Source: Candidatus Methylomirabilota bacterium
GTDB taxonomy: Bacteria; Methylomirabilota; Methylomirabilia; Methylomirabilales; 2-02-FULL-66-22
DNA length: 42,689 nucleotides
Assembly (NCBI GenBank): GCA_016209735.1
Contig: JACQVN010000061.1
Coordinates: forward strand, 1 to 42,689
Direction: 5' to 3'
The notes beneath the pieces were generated by a model. That model did not search any database. It saw nothing but the letters and a program-made list of their open reading frames with translations, and had not been told where the DNA came from. Every line of letters begins with the position of its first letter. Position 1 is the first letter of the stretch. Shown one piece after another: positions 16,325-24,568 of the stretch. A program made the position numbers and the translations under genes.

Positions 16325-17002
16325 CTACTCCTCCGCTTTGCTCTGGTTCCCCATCACTTCCGACTTGAATCCCATGTCTTTCAGAATTGCCAGAACCAGC
16401 CCTTCGGCCGCTTCCACAAAAGCTATGGCCATATCACGAGCGACCGGAAGCAACCCGGCAAATCGGCAGTTCAGCGCTGCGTGTGACGGCACCGGACCCA
16501 CAACCGCGTGAAAGGCCAGGACGTCCGACAAGTCGTCATAGGTGTCGCGGACGGCGGGTCCCCTGCCACAAACGAGTGTCACATCGTCCGTCGGGAACTC
16601 GCTTATCAGCCTGGCGATTTCGGCGTCGTCGATGTGGAACGTTAGCTTGTCTCTGGCGGGTTTGCGGTGCTCAGAGAAGAGGTCGGAGAACCGAGGGTCC
16701 TTGAGTATCGCTCCAAGGCCCGATCCCCAAGCGGCGGGAGTCCGAAACTCTTTTGCCATACCCTGCGCTAATCTGAACCCTTCGAAGAGCAGCGCGTTGA
16801 GAAGGAAGAAGCCGTTGATGCGTTGCCTGGTGCCGGCTGGACCGACCAAATCGTTTGCATGGACGGTGGATATCTGCGAAAAGCCTAATGCATTGATGAG
16901 CCGCGCCAAGGCGAGAATCTGGTGAAACCGCCGGACTGTCCGCAATCTGTCGAGTTGCGCACCTGAGCATCCGATGCGCCATTCGCAATTGTCTGAGATC
17001 AC
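16325..17002 (-). CDS. Hypothetical protein, first gene of a two-gene accessory operon
   Basis: 225 residues starting from GTG with a strong GGAGGAG site. The protein looks soluble, with helical hydrophobic stretches (FHQILALARLINALGFSQI, RINGFFLLNALLFEGFRLA) and an acidic middle (FHIDDAEIARLISEFPTDD). No catalytic motif is recognised. Base composition appears lower in GC than the neighbouring housekeeping genes, and it adjoins degraded restriction-modification genes, so recent transfer is plausible. It is coupled to the 135-residue gene downstream, which suggests that the pair acts together. Toxin-antitoxin or defence roles are only possibilities. Confidence 0.6.
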   Translation of the reverse strand: MISDNCEWRIGCSGAQLDRLRTVRRFHQILALARLINALGFSQISTVHANDLVGPAGTRQRINGFFLLNALLFEGFRLAQGMAKEFRTPAAWGSGLGAILKDPRFSDLFSEHRKPARDKLTFHIDDAEIARLISEFPTDDVTLVCGRGPAVRDTYDDLSDVLAFHAVVGPVPSHAALNCRFAGLLPVARDMAIAFVEAAEGLVLAILKDMGFKSEVMGNQSKAEE

Positions 17003-17102
17003 AGCTCCTCCTTGCGGAACAATTGCATGAACAGCGAGTTACGTCCTCCGTACACCCAATATTCACGGTCAGCAGTCCGCTATCCGCGAATGGCGCAGTA
17101 TG

Positions 17103-18955
17103 TTATGTTCTCGACTTCATGCCAAACTGCCCCACCAGCACCTCCAGCGTCATGTTCTCGGCGATGACGTCGTGAGGGATGAGAACGTAGTGCCACGGTT
17201 TCCCGCCGTTGGTGACGGCATGCTGGGAGGCGAGATGGCACCACTGGACGCCCACCGCCTTTTTCGCCTCCACCTCGTCTGTCCCTAGCTCAGAGCGCCG
17301 CTTCGACTCAAGCATGTAGATGGCATCTGCCGCCTCGGCCACAAAGTCGGGCTGGTATTCCTGGGGGTCCGCTCCCTTTCGGTAGTAGAGCTGGAACTGC
17401 CCTTTGGCCGGCCGGAACCACTTGAGGGCGTCGCGATCCAAGGTGATCGCCAGCTTACGTTCCGGATCGGACTGGAACTTCTCCTCCGTGTAGAGGCAAC
17501 GCCGAAACCCCGTGAACAGGTACCGCATCTGGGCGTGAATGAATCGGGCGATCTCCCGCTGGTGGTAGCGGAGCACCTTGCGAGTGTCCGTCTCCGAGAG
17601 GTAGGAAAGGAAGTGCCGGACGGTCTGGCCCGCCAGGTCGTAGAGGAGATCGGCGTGGTCGTCGTAGGAGATATCGTCGAAATCCACCAAGCCGCTGACG
17701 ATGTAGTCTTCCGGCCGCTCCCCCTCGATCCCCCCTCGCCCCAGGGCCACCGTCTCCGTCCTGCCGGTACGCAAGTACTGCACCCACAACTCCTCGGACA
17801 CCGGCGGATAACGCAACGTATCCAGCTGCAACGTGAAGGGGCTGAAGCCCGACTTGACCTCCCCCGTGGGCACCACCAAGATGCGAGGGATGCTGATCGT
17901 CTGCTGCGCCACAAACTCGGTGGTCTTGGCCACCACCTCCGCGATGTCCGGCGGCACAACGACGGCCTCCATCGCGAGCTGCGCGGGTCGGTACTGGGCG
18001 GCGACCTCCTGGACAATGGCGGCCTGAACGTCAGGTTGTTGGAGGTAGCTCGCCGAAGGCACCGTCTCGGGCTGCCTCTCCAGCCGCCGGATGATCGCAT
18101 AGGCGATCTGGGCGACCTTTTGCTCTTCCGGCTTCGGGAAGAGCGGCGCGCCTCCCGCCCCTGCCACCGCCGTGCTGCTCGTGACGTGTTCCGGCTGGAG
18201 GCCGAGGCGCGACGCGAGTTGGGACTGCGAGACAGCAGAAAGGGCTTCACGATCGGGTTCCCGCTCTCCCTGCCGTCGGTCTCGAGGTCCACCTTCACGC
18301 TCTCGTGGAGGCGGATCCCGTCTTCCAGCTTCAGCCGCTCGATTTCCTCCGGCTCCATACCGGCGGGATCGAAGTTCTGCCGGGTGACAACCGCCGGTTC
18401 CTTGACGAAGCCGTCCGCCATAGCCTTGCCCAGCGGGTAGTCGTAGATGACGTTTTTGAAAGGAGCCGGCCCCTTGCTCGTCTCCACGAGGGGTGTAGCC
18501 GTCAACTCCAGCCCCAGGACCGGCTCCAGCTCGTTGATCGCCCGGACGCCCGCCGAGGCCCGGTAGCGCTGCGACTCGTCCATGATCAGGACGAGATCTT
18601 CCAGGCCGGCCAGGTAGTCAAAGTAGCTCTGCCCGACGTACTCCGAGAGGCGTTTGATCCGGGGAGACCTGCCGCCGCGGACCTCAGAATTGATCTTCGA
18701 GATATTGAAGATGTTGACATGCACCTCATGCTCGGAGCCCGGGAGCAGCCCCGTCCGCACTCCGGCCCCTTGCTCGTAGGTGTCTCCCGTGACGATCACC
18801 GGAGGCTCCGTGGTGAACTCCGCGATCCCTTTGAAAACATACTTCGGGGTGTTCGGGCGGAGCGATCTCCGTGATCCGGTCCAGGATCTCAGCGACCGGC
18901 GCTGCGGCGGCCGAAGGCTCAGCCGGCCGGTGATGGCGTTGACGTGACGATTCAT
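17103..18955 (-). pseudogene. res: Type III restriction endonuclease subunit (Res), degraded
   Basis: Res is an SF2 helicase-nuclease that needs Mod for target recognition. The N-terminus (MNRHVNAITGRLSLRPPQR) is family-like, but a one-base loss near 18890 shifts the frame (a shifted frame reads EILDRITEIAP). The segment expected to hold the Walker A motif is then missing: sequence jumps near 18860 to PNTPKYVFKGIAEF. The DExx box region (LIMDESQRYRA) and the ELTATP motif remain. At about 18230-18245 the sequence jumps from NPIVKPFLL to SQSQLASRLGLQPEHV in another frame, losing the second RecA domain. The C-terminal part up to 17103 stays open, including a nuclease-like DFVAEAADAIYMLESK. Its ATG overlaps the RhuM-family stop (ATGA). 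It cannot make a working enzyme. Confidence 0.85.
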
Positions 18956-19754
18956 AAGGTCTTCCCCCGCTTCTTCCGGGTGGGCTTCTTGGGCGAGAGT
19001 TGCTTCAGATCATTGACCATGGCCTCGAAATGTTTCTCCACATCGGTGGGTTGGGCAAGTTGCTTGACCTGGAACTTCTCGAACTCCCCTTCGGCTTTGG
19101 CCACCGCCAGCTCGTGGCTGATCCGACCCGCGTGCGTCAGGATGTCCCGCTCGCTGAGGCGTACGAAATCGTCCAACCTGGCGATCCAGTCTTGCATGGA
19201 CATGGGGCGACGGTTCCGAGCCTGCAGTTCGGCGAATTCCAGGTAAGCGGTGACGATCCGGTTGAGGGCGTCCAGCTCCTCGGCGGTGAGGTAGTTCTTG
19301 GCAACTGCCGCATCAGATTTTCGGACGCGGCCGCCGCTCCAGCTCGTGAGTCCCATGGTCGGCCGGGTTGCGTCGGCGCGCTCCGCGATGATCTCGGCCG
19401 CCGTGTGGCCGTGGGCTGCCCAGTGCATCTTGTGCGGAACTGCGTCCCCCGGTGGGACTTGACCCGGTAACCGACCGAGATGATGACGTCCAGGCTATAG
19501 AACTTCGTCCGATAGCTCTTCCCGTCGGCGGCAGTTGGTAAGAAATCCTTAACAACTGACTCCTGCTCCAGTTCCCCCTCTCGGAACACGTTGCGGATAT
19601 GCATGCGAACATTCGGCACCGTGGTCTGGAACAGCTCCGCCATCTGAAGCTGGTTCAGCCAGACGGTCTCGTCTTCCAGTCGCACCTCGATCCGTGTGCG
19701 TCGGTCCTCGGTCTGGTACAGCAGAATCTGGGTGGATGGTGCCTTATCCGCCAT
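18952..19754 (-). pseudogene. RhuM-family (virulence protein RhuM-like) gene with internal deletion
   Basis: The start MADKAPSTQILLYQTEDRRT and the conserved block ETVWLNQLQMAELFQTT through YSLDVIISVGYRVKSHRG identify the RhuM family, often found inside restriction-modification and defence loci. After GTQFR (near 19440) the frame breaks and sequence resumes in another frame at KMHWAAHGHTAAEIIAERAD, running to TRKKRGKTL and a TGA. The roughly central part expected between these blocks is missing. The gene overlaps the 3' end of mod by about 11 bases and the start of res by four, so it was once part of the same operon. The function of the family is poorly defined. Confidence 0.8.
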
Positions 19755-21391
19755 GGACAGCCCCTCCGTCCGTCCCGCCGCCATAGGCGAGATCCATCTG
19801 CCCCAGCTTGGGTGGCGCCTTGGGCAGATTTTCGACGCGCAGGCTGTAGTCGTCGTGGCCCCATTCGCACTGCGACAGGACGGTCTTGGGGATCTTCTTC
19901 ACCGTGAGGTTCGGATAGCGGTCCGGCTTGGCGCGGAAGGCGGTGCAGACGACGAGTAGCGTGCGGTCGGGGCCGACCTCGTCGGAGAGCTGCTGGAGCT
20001 GGTCGTGGCCCAGGTGCGCCGTGGTGACGTAGATGAAATCCTGCGCAGTCGAATGGCCGTGTTGCCAGTAGATCGCATCACTCGGCGCGTACTGGAACCC
20101 CTCCAGCTTACATACTGCCTCGGCCAGCATGGCGGCATTGTATTCCTTGTTGATGACCCAGTTCCCCCATTTGTCCTTCTCAAGGAGGGACGGCGCCAGC
20201 CGGTAGTACCGAAACCCGCCGCCGCCCTTCCAGCACACCGCCTCCGTCACACCCCCCGGGTCCTCGCCGTCAATGATCTTCTTCAGCCGTGGAATGATGT
20301 GCGTCTGGCAATGCTCCCCCAACTCCACCATGATCCACCGCCGCCCCATCTTGTGCGCCACGGCACCGGTCGTGCCGGAACCGGCGAAGGAATCGAGAAC
20401 CCAATCGCCGGTATTCGTTGCAACATGCACTATGCGATTGATCAGTCGTTCTGGCTTTGGAGTGTCGAACGCGTCAGATTTTCCAAACAGGACCTGAATC
20501 TCTCTTGGATTCATCGGTATGTCCGACCGCATCGTGGGGCCACCATGTCCAAGGTACTACGCCTTCGATATCGCGCAGGTATTGAATTCTCGACGGTACT
20601 GCATTGCCGTCTTTCCCGAAATAGATTCTGCCTTCGGCAGGCAACCGGTTGTATTCGGGCTCAATAACCTTCCAGCACGAGCCCTCAGGGGGCTTGTGTC
20701 TCTTGCCTGTAATCGGCGAAATAATCTCGGACATCTGGTTCGGCCGCTAGCCCTGCGCGGAAAGTGACACGCCACGCCAGGGGCCCTTCGGGTCATTGTT
20801 CGGGTTCGTGTAGACGGATAGCTGCTTATCGCCCAAAGGTAGCTTGTTGCGTGTCTCCTTGAACGCGTCGACGCTCTTTGCCTACACAAGGACATATTCG
20901 TGGGTGTCGCCGATTGCTTCACGGTTCTCCCGTGAGTACCTCTGCTGCCAGACGTTGCAGGCCACAAAACTGCCACGCCCGCACGTTTCATCTAGAAGTA
21001 TTCGGAGATAGGGCATTTCGTAATCGTCAATTGAGATCCACAGTGAACAGTCGGGGGTCAGTAGTCTCCATAGAATCTCAAGGCGGTCACGCATCAGAGA
21101 CAACCACAGGGAATGTTCAATGCCGTCGTCGCAATGTTGAAAGGCACTTCCGGTGTTGTACGGCGGGTCGATGTAGAGACACTTGACTTTGCCGGTAAAT
21201 TCCTGTTCAAGCGCCTTGAGAGCAAGAAGGTTGTCGCCAAAGATGAGACGGTTATCGAACAGGTCGTGGTCGCTGAGGTGGTGCTTGGCATGATACGACC
21301 TCTCCGGATCCTCCAGCAGAATCCGCGGCTCCAACTTCCGGCTCTCCTTGCCGATCCACGTGAGTTCGAGTTTCGCGCGATTGGTGCTCAT
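19744..21391 (-). pseudogene. mod: Type III restriction-modification methyltransferase (Mod), disrupted
   Basis: A beta-class adenine methyltransferase. It starts MSTNRAKLELTWIGKESRK with AAGGG before the ATG. The catalytic motif DPPY is present (LYIDPPYNTGSAF), as is the S-adenosylmethionine motif (LDSFAGSGTTGAV) near the middle of the far part. Three lesions are seen: a TAG at 20882-20884 after HEYVLV where an aromatic residue is normal; a second in-frame TAG about 44 codons on, after SLSAQG; and a two-base frameshift in a short GA run at about 20500-20506, after which KPERLINRI continues in a new frame. Otherwise no domain is missing. As written it cannot make full-length Mod. Confidence 0.87.
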
Positions 21392-21538
21392 AATCCCTTC
21401 TGCGTAGGTCGGGCTCTGCCCGACACCGGTTCCTCTGCGGACAAAGCCCACGCGACGGTATCCGAGGGCCCTGGGCAGCGGTGACGGTAGGCGGATAGCC
21501 CTCCTCGGCGGAGTGGGGCCAGGGCCGCTCAACCCCCA

Positions 21539-22963
21539 TCACTTCACAACCTCCCAATGCCCACCCTTGTCAGGGCCGACGCGTTTCAGGCGTCCCTGGA
21601 GATGCAGGTTCTTCAGGTTGCGTTCGATAGACCGGGTTGTGACTCCAATCCCCTCTGCGAGTTCGGCGATGGTGATTTCGGGATGACGAGCCATGAGTGC
21701 GAGGATTTTCTCCGACGTTTTCTCCGACGTTCTGGGGATGATTGCCTGTGCTGTCTCAGCCTTCGCTGCTGGTACCATTGGCGCTCTGAAGGTGACGATA
21801 ACGAAGCCCTGCCGCTCCTCGAAGACTGGAGACGCGATGCCGTGGCGTTCGCATTCGGCGATCACGCGGTTGGTGCCCCGTCCCCAGCATTCCACCGCAC
21901 CCGTGCGGTGAAACGCGCCGGCGATCAGGGGATTGCGGAGCTCGGAGAGGTGCGGGCCGGAAAGCTGTTCAAGCGTCACGACAGGAGGCAAGCGGCCGTA
22001 GCTTCGGACTTCAACTCGATCATCGAACACCACGATAGCTACATGTCCGCCGGCAGAGGAGTAGTCCCGATGCATCACTGCATTGAGCAGGATCTCCCGC
22101 AAGGCGTTGAGCGGGACCGGAAAACGGTCTTCGCGGAAGATTTGCCCCTCCGGAAAACGCGCCCCTAGCGGCATGGTTCTCTCAAGAAAGGCCAGCCCCT
22201 CCCGGACCATGGCGAAGGCATGCAGGAATTCCTGCCGGTTGTCCACGATCTCGCCGGTGATTTCCATCCCCCGGAAGCGGCCCATCTTGAGAAGGCATTG
22301 CGGATAGTCCGGCAGCAGCCGTGTCCCGTAGAGCATCTGTACGGCCTGGGTAAGGACGCCGTTCCGGCGAAGTCCCAGACGGTCCAGGATGTCCCCGATA
22401 TCCCGGCTTGTATCCGCAGAAATCCGGTTCTGCTGGATGGCGAGTTCTCGCGTCCGCAGGATTTCTTTGCGGTCGAGATCCTTCAGCGTCAATTCCTCCA
22501 CCGGGAGGTTCTCCCACCGGCGTTTGGCATGCCCGCGTTCGAGGAGGAGCTTCTCGTACCTCGGCTGAGGCATTTTCCGGGTGGCGCTGCCGATTCGCCC
22601 ATACGGGCGGCCATCGTAGGTGAAAGGGACTGAGTCCGAAGTTTCCTCGACTTGGAGCCTCAGCACTTCGAGGCCGCCGTCCAGGGGGAGTCGGTGAGGC
22701 GGTGCATTGACAGGCGGCTCGAATTTCTCCATCGCCTGTGCGATGTCTCGAAGCGTTCGGTCAGACACCTGTTGTCCTTCGAGGCGGCCACCGGGACTGA
22801 TGCCGAACAACACCATACCACCGGAGCCGTTGAGGAAAGCGCAGACACTCTGGAGGGCTTCCTGCAATTCGCCGGTGGAGCGTTTGAACTCCACGGTCCG
22901 GCCCTCGCCCTGCCGGACCAGCACACGAAGCTCCTTCAGATTCGCGGGCAGCTTCGGAATCAT
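21539..22963 (-). CDS. Schlafen AlbA_2-type ATP-binding regulator
   Basis: 474 residues, apparently intact. The N-terminal AlbA_2/Schlafen-like nucleic-acid domain is at about residues 15-130 (EGRTVEFKRSTGELQEALQS, then GGMVLFGI). Next is a GHKL-type HATPase_c_4 domain at about 230-400 (REILLNAVMHRDYS, RVEVRSYGRLP, GRGTNRVI). Last is a C-terminal winged helix at about 415-474 (ITIAELAEGIGVTTRSIERNL). This architecture, once annotated as RecG-like, is common in mobile and defence islands as a regulator or effector. I chose the internal ATG giving MIPKLPANLKEL because the upstream 15 residues do not resemble the family. It lies next to the broken type III locus but reads as undamaged. Confidence 0.85.
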   Translation of the reverse strand: MIPKLPANLKELRVLVRQGEGRTVEFKRSTGELQEALQSVCAFLNGSGGMVLFGISPGGRLEGQQVSDRTLRDIAQAMEKFEPPVNAPPHRLPLDGGLEVLRLQVEETSDSVPFTYDGRPYGRIGSATRKMPQPRYEKLLLERGHAKRRWENLPVEELTLKDLDRKEILRTRELAIQQNRISADTSRDIGDILDRLGLRRNGVLTQAVQMLYGTRLLPDYPQCLLKMGRFRGMEITGEIVDNRQEFLHAFAMVREGLAFLERTMPLGARFPEGQIFREDRFPVPLNALREILLNAVMHRDYSSAGGHVAIVVFDDRVEVRSYGRLPPVVTLEQLSGPHLSELRNPLIAGAFHRTGAVECWGRGTNRVIAECERHGIASPVFEERQGFVIVTFRAPMVPAAKAETAQAIIPRTSEKTSEKILALMARHPEITIAELAEGIGVTTRSIERNLKNLHLQGRLKRVGPDKGGHWEVVK

Positions 22964-23036
22964 CGCAGCCCCCACCAAACGCAGAACAGGTCTGACGAGG
23001 TGATGCATCGTCCCAGTTTATCCTCGAGGCTCGCGA

Positions 23037-23160
23037 TCACGCTCTCCCTTCAACCTGTGCATCGACCAGCGCCCCGGTGAGCTTCTCGACGCTATCCGGC
23101 GGAAACCGGCTAGTCAGCTCGTAGGCAATGTATTTCGCCTGGCATATCGATGAGATGCAT
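23037..23160 (-). pseudogene. N-terminal scrap of a SNF2/DEAD-like helicase
   Basis: About 36 residues ending at a stop codon: AKYIAYELTSRFPPDSVEKL followed by TGALVDAQVEGRA. This resembles the first residues of large SNF2-family helicases of defence loci, in which it would be followed by VDLNPHQ and the ATPase domain. Here the reading stops after DAQV, so only the extreme N-terminus remains. It suggests that a helicase gene was deleted between this point and the AlbA-type gene. Confidence 0.5.
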
Positions 23161-23183
23161 TCCGTACGCTCGTCCTCACAAAG

Positions 23184-23216
23184 AAAAAACGCCGACCCCC
23201 ACACGAGAATCGGCGT
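23184..23216 (-). terminator. Intrinsic terminator, minus strand
   Basis: On the minus strand: ACGCCGA, a 14-base loop, TCGGCGT, then TTTTTC. It is a 7-bp GC-rich stem with a proper U-tract, the clearest intrinsic terminator in the window. It would end transcription coming from the HsdM-like remnant side and insulate the helicase scrap and the AlbA-type gene. Confidence 0.65.
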
Positions 23217-23799
23217 CCTGTGCATCCTTGGCCCCCTCCAGCCGAGTGCAGTTTCTCCCCTCCCGCCGTCTCCGGGACACCCTACCGATTTCGAACTTCG
23301 GATGGCGGGATTGCGCAATCTTCGCACAAACCTGCCGCCGGCGCAATGGAATGGCTGTGGGGGGGCAGACAATGGACGATGGACGACGGACCATGGAAGG
23401 ATAGCAGTGGTGCTCATGCGCTCTTCCGGACGCGCGAACTGTCCATGGGGCCAGCCGCAACCCTGTCTTGTTCCGGGAGATGGCACGTATCGGGCTCGAG
23501 GGTTCTGCGGTCCATTCTGCCAAGGTACGCATTTCCTTGTAAGCCCCGGCGTCGTTCCCACGCTTCCCACCTCTCGACGAAATCCGGCACCGCATTCGCA
23601 AATGCCGATAGGTAAGCGGCGGACGTCGAAGCAATTTTCGAGTGCAGGGAGGCGTCCCCGCTTTCGCAATCGGTCGCCGGTGGGCGTGGTCCCGACGCGG
23701 GGCCGGAAGCCTGCGAAGGCAAAGCGGCGTCATGCCGCCGCACTCCAAAGCCGGTATCGTCCGCGACTGCGATGCGTGGCGAAGCGCCGTGCGTGCATC
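23217..23799. other. Gene-poor decayed DNA between remnants
   Basis: No intact gene. Open frames here have no recognisable domain and mutually exclude one another. About 23640-23790 encodes, in one minus frame, strings such as ECGGMTPL and AKAGTPPCT, which resemble translated small interspersed palindromic repeats of environmental genomes. A heptamer array lies at 23372-23399. Confidence 0.45.
23372..23399. repeat. Heptamer tandem repeat array (unit ATGGACG)
   Basis: Four consecutive heptamers: ATGGACG, ATGGACG, ACGGACC, ATGGAAG. Confidence 0.8.
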
Positions 23800-23946
23800 G
23801 AATCCAACGGCTTCGATCAAATCCTGCTCCAGGAACCTCTTGCGGATCGCCTTTTCCGCGCCGCCCCGAAACAGCACCCCGTGGGGCATGACGCTCACGA
23901 CCATGCCGGCGGGCTTGCAGACGGCGAGCATGTGCTGGGCGAACAA
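23800..23946 (-). pseudogene. Fragment of a type I restriction N6-adenine methylase (HsdM-like)
   Basis: About 48 residues: FAQHMLAVCKPAGMVVSVMP followed by HGVLFRGGAEKAIRKRFLEQ and DLIEAV. This matches the region after the NPPF motif in HsdM-type methylases (MPHGVLFRGG then DLIEAV.GLP). The frame upstream (NPPF side) and downstream (GIPA side) is lost. It is a relic only, in the same orientation as the other defence genes. Confidence 0.6.
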
Positions 23947-24033
23947 CGGACACCACGCGCTTGTTGTTCTGTAGCCGTATGAAGCTGATGTGATCGAGGA
24001 TGTGCTCCAGCGAAAGGAAATGGCTTCACAGCC

Positions 24034-24204
24034 TCACTCCACGGACGCTTCCCTTGAAGGCGGCGGATTGATCATCACCCCAGGTCGGGAAGCGGCGAGG
24101 GTCTCGCGGAGGTGGGCGATCTCCGCCTTGAGCCGCGCGATTTCGGTTTTCCGCGCTTCGCCCGCCGGCCGGAGGAACCAGGCCGCCATGAATCCAGAGA
24201 ACAT
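24034..24204 (-). CDS. Small putative membrane-anchored coiled-coil protein
   Basis: 56 residues: a hydrophobic start (MFSGFMAAWFLRP) followed by an alternating charged helix (EARKTEIARLKAEIAHLRET) and a short polar tail. The heptad pattern supports a short coiled coil. The ribosome site is weak, and no family is recognised. It lies between the HsdM remnant and the TRAP permease remnant, so it may itself be a remnant. The frame is clean and the composition is protein-like. Confidence 0.4.
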   Translation of the reverse strand: MFSGFMAAWFLRPAGEARKTEIARLKAEIAHLRETLAASRPGVMINPPPSREASVE

Positions 24205-24221
24205 CCTGATACTCGCCCGAA

Positions 24222-24503
24222 TTGCTTCTCACGGGGCACTCCGATAATATAGCTCTCGCCGCCCTCCCGGCCGGCTTCGGTGCCTTCGCCCTGAGCGTCG
24301 GTGTCTTCGGGTGGTTCCATGAGAAGCTGTCGGCCTTGCCGTGCCTGCTCCTCATCGTCGGCGGTCTCTGCTTGATCAAGCCCGGGCGGATCACGGATCT
24401 GATCGGAGCCGTACTCCTCCTCGCGGGGACCGCCATCGTTCGCGGCAGCATCGCGAAGGCCCGTTCGATCCGGTTGTCCGCGCAGGCCTCCGGCGATCCT
24501 TGA
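24222..24503 (+). pseudogene. C-terminal remnant of a TRAP transporter fused permease
   Basis: 93 residues with three hydrophobic segments: LAALPAGFGAFALSVGVFGW, LSALPCLLLIVGGLCLIKPG and ITDLIGAVLLLAGTAI. The pattern LLLIVGGL.LI.PG..TDLIG is typical of the extreme C-terminus of 4TM/12TM fused TRAP permeases. The preceding ~600 residues are absent, so this is a truncated gene end left beside hutH rather than a working protein. Confidence 0.5.
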
Positions 24504-24568
24504 CCGGCGCCCCATCCGAACGGACGGGCCGGATACCGCTTCCGGCTGTCGGCAGCAAGGAGTCTCCA

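Noticed and set aside
20474-20476. In-frame TGA in mod read as selenocysteine because selB is nearby
   Set aside because: The TGA appears only after a frameshift, and the correct frame continues in another phase with strong family sequence.
20474-21391. Stop-codon recoding (pyrrolysine or other amber readthrough) in mod
   Set aside because: Tempting because a corrinoid protein lies in the window, but several intact genes here end in TAG (tatA, dctP, the binding-protein gene, the DUF748 gene) and mod also has a frameshift.
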